Made by a program: the position numbers and the translations under genes. DNA of 64,000 nucleotides from Candidatus Poseidonia sp. GTDB taxonomy: Archaea > Thermoplasmatota > Poseidoniia > Poseidoniales > Poseidoniaceae. The notes beneath the pieces were generated by a model that worked only from the letters and a program-made list of their open reading frames with translations, was not told where the DNA came from and ran no database searches. Below, piece after piece: positions 59,762 to 64,000 of the stretch (its first letter is position 1; every line of letters begins with the position of its first letter). Location of the stretch: NCBI GenBank assembly GCA_022426155.1, contig JAKMEE010000047.1, positions 69,968 to 133,967 of the forward strand, given 5' to 3'.

Positions 59762-59832
59762 GCGGATAGCGGGAGTCGAACCCACGACATAAGGTTGGAA
59801 ACCTCAGATGATAACCACTTCACCATATCCGC
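59762..59832 (-). tRNA. tRNA-Gly(TCC)
   Basis: On the minus strand a complete cloverleaf folds: acceptor GCGGATA/TATCCGC, D stem GTGA/TCAT, anticodon stem TGAGG/CCTTA with loop TTTCCAA (anticodon TCC), 4-base variable region, T arm GTGGG-TTCGACT-CCCGC. It is 71 bases, with no intron and no encoded CCA at the 3' end. It lies between the carS gene and the subtilisin-like gene. The rest of the 59636-59895 gap holds nothing else recognised. Confidence 0.95.
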
Positions 59833-59895
59833 AAGGGTGGTTGTGCCTCCGAGCATCCTCTCCTCTTTGAGGAAATCGGTTCAAGGGGTTCTCAT

Positions 59896-62800
59896 TCACT
59901 TCTTACTTTTGTAATTATCAAACATCGATGGTCCTCGGTTTTTGCGTACCGAAGAGGGAATGGTTGTCTCTGCCTTGCGCTGCAACATTGTGGGTGTTGA
60001 TGTTTCATCGCTTGCATATTGGCGGTGAATTTCCTCGACTCGAGCACGACGCTTTTGTTCATGCTGTTTCGATTTGGACTGACCACGGATCACCAATGCA
60101 CCCATCAAGACGAACAAGACCAAGCCTCCAAGCAGGGCTTGGAAGAGAGGGTTTTCCGTGTAATCCATCAGGGAGGATGTACCATCGTTCACTAAGACCA
60201 ACGGGGCATTCGAATCACTCACAATGATGGTCACGGTTACCGTTGCCATCGGATTGTCCGCACCAGGTTCACGAGCCATCAATTGGAGTTGATGTTCACC
60301 AACGGTCTTCCCTTCACCTGAGAAGGTCACCGTTTGTGTATTGCCAGATGTGGGGGTGAAGGTGAGGAATTGGGACGTGGAATCACCCACGAGGGCATTG
60401 GTGCTTTGCATTTCGATATGAGCTGCAAACGATGCGTCCATGGAAGTCGTGACGACGCAAGCGAAGGTGAAATAACCACCCGCTGCAATGTCAATCCGAT
60501 GTATCAAGGGAGTGCATGTCATGGTGGATTCAGCTGAATTTCGAGTTGGGTCGTTGGGCCAATGGTCCGGTTTGTAAGCACCCAAAGAGTCGTTATCGCC
60601 CCACCCGTCTCCATCAGCATCGGTGGTTTGGGAACGTTCCTCTGGGAAAGCGTCCGATTGGTCTGCTCTTCCATCTCCATCTCCATCAGGGCATCCCATC
60701 TCATTGTTGACAGTGGAGGTTCCCGCTTCAGTTGGGCAGGCATCACCATCGGTTCCAAGAGGTTCATCCCCGTATCCATCGCCATCTGAATCGGTCCATT
60801 GTGAACTATCATTCACCCATCCATCGTTGTCATCACTGGTGCCATCTCCGTCACTGTCAACACATCCGTAGCGGTCCACGTTCGAAGAACCGGATGTGGT
60901 CGGACATAGGTCGGGGTTCACACCCTGAGGGTTATCTCCGTATCCATCTCCATCCGTATCCAAGTATTGAGTTGATTCGTTGACAAATGCATCACCTGCA
61001 TCAGAGGCTCCATCACTATCAGTGTCAATGCACCCGAAACGGTCAATTGTTGAGCTTCCAGCCTCGGAAGGACATGCATCGGGTTCATTTCCAGTGGCAT
61101 TGTCTCCAAATCCATCAGCGTCAGCATCGCTTGTTTGTGTTGGGTCAAGTGGGAAGGCATCAGCTCCATCTTCTGGCCACCATCCGGAATCATTTCCAGC
61201 CGCAGCAGAAGGATTCGAAACACCATCTCCATCGAGGTCAAGACATCCCAGCCGGTCCACTGTTGAGTTACCAAAGACGAGGGGGCACAGGTCCTCCACG
61301 TCATCGTATCCATCTCCATCGCTATCGGTAGTACGTGTTGGGTCGAGTGGGAAGTCATCGGTTTGGTTTGAAACTCCATCTCCGTCGCTGTCGACACATC
61401 CAAATTGGTCAATGGTGGAGTTTCCTGCTTCACCAGGGCATGCATCGGGCTGTATTCCAGTGGCGTTATCTCCGTATCCATCTCCGTCTTGGTCTAGCCA
61501 TTGTGTTGGTAGGTCGGGCAAGGCATCAAGGGCATTACTCCATCCGTCTCCGTCGTTATCAGGGCAGCCAAAGCTATTGCCATTGGTTGAATTTCCAGCA
61601 ACGCCAGGGCATGCATCTGGTAGATTTCCACCAGCATTATCGCCGTACCCATCTCCATCAATATCGGACCATTGGGTGCTATCGGTAGGATGACTATCCT
61701 GGGTATCTGCCCATCCATCCAAATCTCCATCAGCGCAACCAAGTGTGTTGTTTTGCCATGAGGTGCCGTAGGTTAAGGGGCAAGAATCAGGAAGGCTTCC
61801 AGACGCATTGTCTCCAAATCCATCGCCGTCAGTATCGTTCCATTGGGTTGCATCGGCAATAAAAGCATCAGCTCCATCGCCTGTGGCCCATGTCACATCA
61901 GGGTCAGAATATCCGTCTCCGTCAGCATCTGGACAACCCTTTCGGTCATGAACAGAGGTGCCGAATACCGCAGGACAATCATCGTCAAGCCCGTCGTCGT
62001 ACCCATCGTTATCAGCATCGCCCCAACGAGTGGGGTCATTTGGATAGGCATCAGCGCCATTTCCGATTGTCCATGACCCATCAGGGTCAGAATATCCGTC
62101 TCCGTCAGTGTCCTGGCATCCGCGTCGGTCGGTGGTTGAATTTCCATCTGTTGACGGACAGGCATCTCCGTTCGTTCCAGATGGATTGTCTCCATATCCG
62201 TCACCGTCGCTATCCATCCATTGTGATGCATCATTTGGAGCAATGTCGGCTCCATTAGTAGTTGTCCATGTACTGTCCGCATCCGATGATCCATCACCAT
62301 CTGAGTCGAGACATCCAAAGCGGTCTCGGGTTGAACTACCTGCGGTTGAGGGGCAATTATCCCCTTCAAATCCAGACGGTTCATCCCCAAATCCATCGGA
62401 GTCTGAATCAATCCATTGAGTGACTTCGTTTGGGAAAGCATCGTCAACATCTGCATAACCATCGCTGTCTGTATCAGCGCATCCCAAGCGGCCAAGTTCG
62501 GTTGAGGTTCCCGCTGTTGAAGGGCAAGCATCCGGTGAGTTGCCAGTTGCGTTATCTCCGTAGCCGTCTCCGTCAGCATCGGCCCACTGAGTGGTGTCTG
62601 CATCAAAAGCATCGGCTCCTTGACTCACTGTCCAACTGCCATCAGGGTCAGAATATCCGTCTCCATCACTGTCGGTACAACCGAACCGGTCATGGAGAGA
62701 ATCTCCATTGATGCTCGGACATCCGTCACCGTTCGAAGCAGGAGGTGGATTATTTCCGTATCCATCTCCATCAGTATCTTCCCATTGAGTTGCATCGTTG

Positions 62801-64000
62801 GGGAACAGGTCAGCACCGTTGGAAGAGGTCCAAGACATGTCAGGGTCAGAATATCCGTCACCGTCTGTGTCAGTACACCCGTTTCGATCCTGGTCAGATG
62901 TGCCTGCGATGGCGTCACATGCATCGGCACCATTTGACGTCGTCCAAGACCCATCTGGATCGGAATACCCGTCTCCATCACCGTCCGTACATCCATAGCG
63001 GTCGGTGGTTGAATTCCCTGCCAAGCTCGTGCAAGCGTCGGGTTCATTTCCAACTGCATTGTCTCCGTACCCGTCGTAATCAGTGTCAGCCCATTGCGTA
63101 GAATCTGAAGAGAATGCATCTGCCCCGTCATTGACGGTCCAAGTTGAATCGGGATTTGAGTATCCATCGCCATCAGTGTCGGGACAACCGTTACGATCAG
63201 AGGAAGAAGTCCCTGCCACATTGGTGCAATCATCGGAACTGTCGATGATTCCGTCAAGGTCAGCATCCTGGGTCAGGTTGGTCAAATTATAATCTCCTGA
63301 CATTGCAAGAGCAAAGAATTGAGGGCCAGTTGGAATACTCGTCCCCACCACGCGAACTTCCCAAGTGCCCTGAGCAGGTGATGAGAATTTGAGGCCACGC
63401 AGGTTGTCAAGGTTGTTACTGAGATTGGTCCAGGTTCCACTTGGGTCCTTAACGGCGAGGTCAACATCGTTGACAAGATTGGTTGAGGCAGCAGGTGTTG
63501 AGGCAGGGTCCGTCCAAGCCAGAGCGATGGTGAAATCATCTGCACTGTTTGGAACATTGAATGACCATCCTCGCTCGGCATTGGTCGTCACCGATTCACC
63601 ATGGAGCCATGTGGTGTCAAGGGTGTTGGTCATGTTGACACGTCCCCATCCTTCGTGGTTGTTTGGGGCGGTCTCTCCAGCACCGTTGGTTGAGGAACCG
63701 TATTGCCCTGCCATATCAGTAGCTCCTGCCACATACATGGCCTTGATGAGTGCAGATGTTGGATTTGATTCTCCTTCGTTTTCAATCAAGTGTTCGAGGA
63801 GCAGAGCGGTTGCTCCAGCAGTAAGGGGTGTTGCCATACTCGTTCCACCCATGTAGGTATAACTAGCATTGTATGCGCCCCAACCAGTTGAACTGGTGCT
63901 ACGAGATTTTGTTGAAAGGATCCATGTTCCCGGTGCCGAAATATCAGGCTTGATTCGGTTGTCATCGGTTGGGCCTCGGGAAGAGAAATCTGCCATTCCT
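59896..64000 (-). CDS. Subtilisin-like (S8) surface protease with thrombospondin type 3 repeat stalk (5' partial)
   Basis: The gene runs off the window end; 1366 residues are seen. The first 100 include the end of the S8 catalytic domain: ADFSSRGPTDDNRIKPDISAPG and the catalytic Ser in YMGGTSMATPLTAGATALLLE. A jelly-roll proprotein-convertase-like domain follows (ERGWSFNVPNSADDFTIALAWTDPAS), then about 900 residues of Asp/Gly-rich TSP3 calcium-binding repeats. Next come a beta domain, a membrane helix (LFQALLGGLVLFVLMGALVIRG) and a basic cytoplasmic tail. The Asp and His of the catalytic triad lie beyond the window. It is likely a cell-surface protease extended on a Ca2+-stiffened stalk. Confidence 0.9.
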   Translation of the reverse strand, partial: GMADFSSRGPTDDNRIKPDISAPGTWILSTKSRSTSSTGWGAYNASYTYMGGTSMATPLTAGATALLLEHLIENEGESNPTSALIKAMYVAGATDMAGQYGSSTNGAGETAPNNHEGWGRVNMTNTLDTTWLHGESVTTNAERGWSFNVPNSADDFTIALAWTDPASTPAASTNLVNDVDLAVKDPSGTWTNLSNNLDNLRGLKFSSPAQGTWEVRVVGTSIPTGPQFFALAMSGDYNLTNLTQDADLDGIIDSSDDCTNVAGTSSSDRNGCPDTDGDGYSNPDSTWTVNDGADAFSSDSTQWADTDYDGYGDNAVGNEPDACTSLAGNSTTDRYGCTDGDGDGYSDPDGSWTTSNGADACDAIAGTSDQDRNGCTDTDGDGYSDPDMSWTSSNGADLFPNDATQWEDTDGDGYGNNPPPASNGDGCPSINGDSLHDRFGCTDSDGDGYSDPDGSWTVSQGADAFDADTTQWADADGDGYGDNATGNSPDACPSTAGTSTELGRLGCADTDSDGYADVDDAFPNEVTQWIDSDSDGFGDEPSGFEGDNCPSTAGSSTRDRFGCLDSDGDGSSDADSTWTTTNGADIAPNDASQWMDSDGDGYGDNPSGTNGDACPSTDGNSTTDRRGCQDTDGDGYSDPDGSWTIGNGADAYPNDPTRWGDADNDGYDDGLDDDCPAVFGTSVHDRKGCPDADGDGYSDPDVTWATGDGADAFIADATQWNDTDGDGFGDNASGSLPDSCPLTYGTSWQNNTLGCADGDLDGWADTQDSHPTDSTQWSDIDGDGYGDNAGGNLPDACPGVAGNSTNGNSFGCPDNDGDGWSNALDALPDLPTQWLDQDGDGYGDNATGIQPDACPGEAGNSTIDQFGCVDSDGDGVSNQTDDFPLDPTRTTDSDGDGYDDVEDLCPLVFGNSTVDRLGCLDLDGDGVSNPSAAAGNDSGWWPEDGADAFPLDPTQTSDADADGFGDNATGNEPDACPSEAGSSTIDRFGCIDTDSDGASDAGDAFVNESTQYLDTDGDGYGDNPQGVNPDLCPTTSGSSNVDRYGCVDSDGDGTSDDNDGWVNDSSQWTDSDGDGYGDEPLGTDGDACPTEAGTSTVNNEMGCPDGDGDGRADQSDAFPEERSQTTDADGDGWGDNDSLGAYKPDHWPNDPTRNSAESTMTCTPLIHRIDIAAGGYFTFACVVTTSMDASFAAHIEMQSTNALVGDSTSQFLTFTPTSGNTQTVTFSGEGKTVGEHQLQLMAREPGADNPMATVTVTIIVSDSNAPLVLVNDGTSSLMDYTENPLFQALLGGLVLFVLMGALVIRGQSKSKQHEQKRRARVEEIHRQYASDETSTPTMLQRKAETTIPSSVRKNRGPSMFDNYKSKK
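60545..63270 (-). repeat. Coding tandem array of thrombospondin type 3 modules
   Basis: The repeat region of the protease codes for about 15 units recognised by the GC(x)DxDGDG pattern (for example FGCVDSDGDG), each preceded by a CPSxAGxSTxDR stretch and separated by QWxDxDGDGYGDN. Units differ by substitutions and small indels and are about 55-60 residues when paired. The DNA is a long imperfect repeat with period near 170-180 bases, prone to unequal recombination and assembly error. It is protein-coding and not a CRISPR array. Confidence 0.85.

Noticed and set aside
60545..63270. Long direct repeats that could be taken for a CRISPR array
   Set aside because: The repeats are in frame and encode Asp/Gly-rich thrombospondin type 3 modules; there are no constant short repeats with unique spacers and no cas genes.

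Overview
The window looks like a chromosomal segment of a marine planktonic euryarchaeon, most likely Marine Group II (Poseidoniales). The archaeal evidence is an Orc1/Cdc6 initiator, a TBP-fold protein, CDP-archaeol synthase, FlaI/FlaJ-type pilus proteins, an archaeal class I aldolase and the archaeal DUF359 dephospho-CoA kinase. Many genes are bacterial-like (ALDH, crotonases, BoxB-like oxygenase, FabI, type I PKS/PUFA-type synthase). This mix, together with very large surface proteins and tight ATGA/TGATG junctions, fits that group. The taxonomic call is inference; no rRNA is present.

Layout: 1-6 kb holds a nucleotide-kinase-like protein and a type IV pilus/archaellum-type module (ATPase, two platform proteins, two pilin-like proteins). 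6-19 kb is acyl-CoA and central metabolism: an ALDH/crotonase pair on the plus strand; a minus-strand run moaE-moaC-glpX-HTH regulator-BoxB-like diiron oxygenase-unknown-EamA transporter-3-hydroxyacyl-CoA dehydrogenase; then a flavoprotein, a second crotonase and class I FBP aldolase. 19-27 kb holds a small HTH gene, a large HTH protein, a GC-rich structured intergenic segment, a PPAT/DPCK fusion for CoA synthesis, a glycosyltransferase and orc1/cdc6. 27-35 kb is mixed housekeeping: RNase Z-like protein, sulfite-reductase-type flavoprotein, SLOG protein, biotin carboxylase, PfkB kinase, a GTPase-dead SelB/EF-Tu-like protein and a thioesterase. 35-45 kb has a 1953-aa surface protein, a divergent TBP-fold protein, a TatD-like hydrolase and a membrane-anchored secreted protein.

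45-55 kb is the most striking part: a three-gene operon of FabI-type enoyl reductase, a 2930-aa synthase (KS-AT-degenerate ACP-KS-ACPx3-KR-DH) and a dedicated Sfp-type phosphopantetheinyl transferase. This amounts to a self-contained iterative fatty-acid/polyketide assembly line in an archaeon whose membrane lipids are expected to be isoprenoid. All three intact-looking carrier domains have Thr where the phosphopantetheine Ser is expected.

55-64 kb has a MerT-like protein, a membrane-anchored alpha/beta hydrolase, a lipoprotein M28 peptidase, CDP-archaeol synthase, tRNA-Gly(TCC), and the C-terminal 1.37 kaa of a subtilisin-like protease with a long thrombospondin type 3 repeat stalk that runs off the window end.

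Working picture (inference): a heterotroph that degrades proteins with secreted, membrane-anchored proteases, oxidises CoA-linked (possibly aromatic) acids, runs gluconeogenesis with separate aldolase and FBPase, and makes an acyl or polyketide product.
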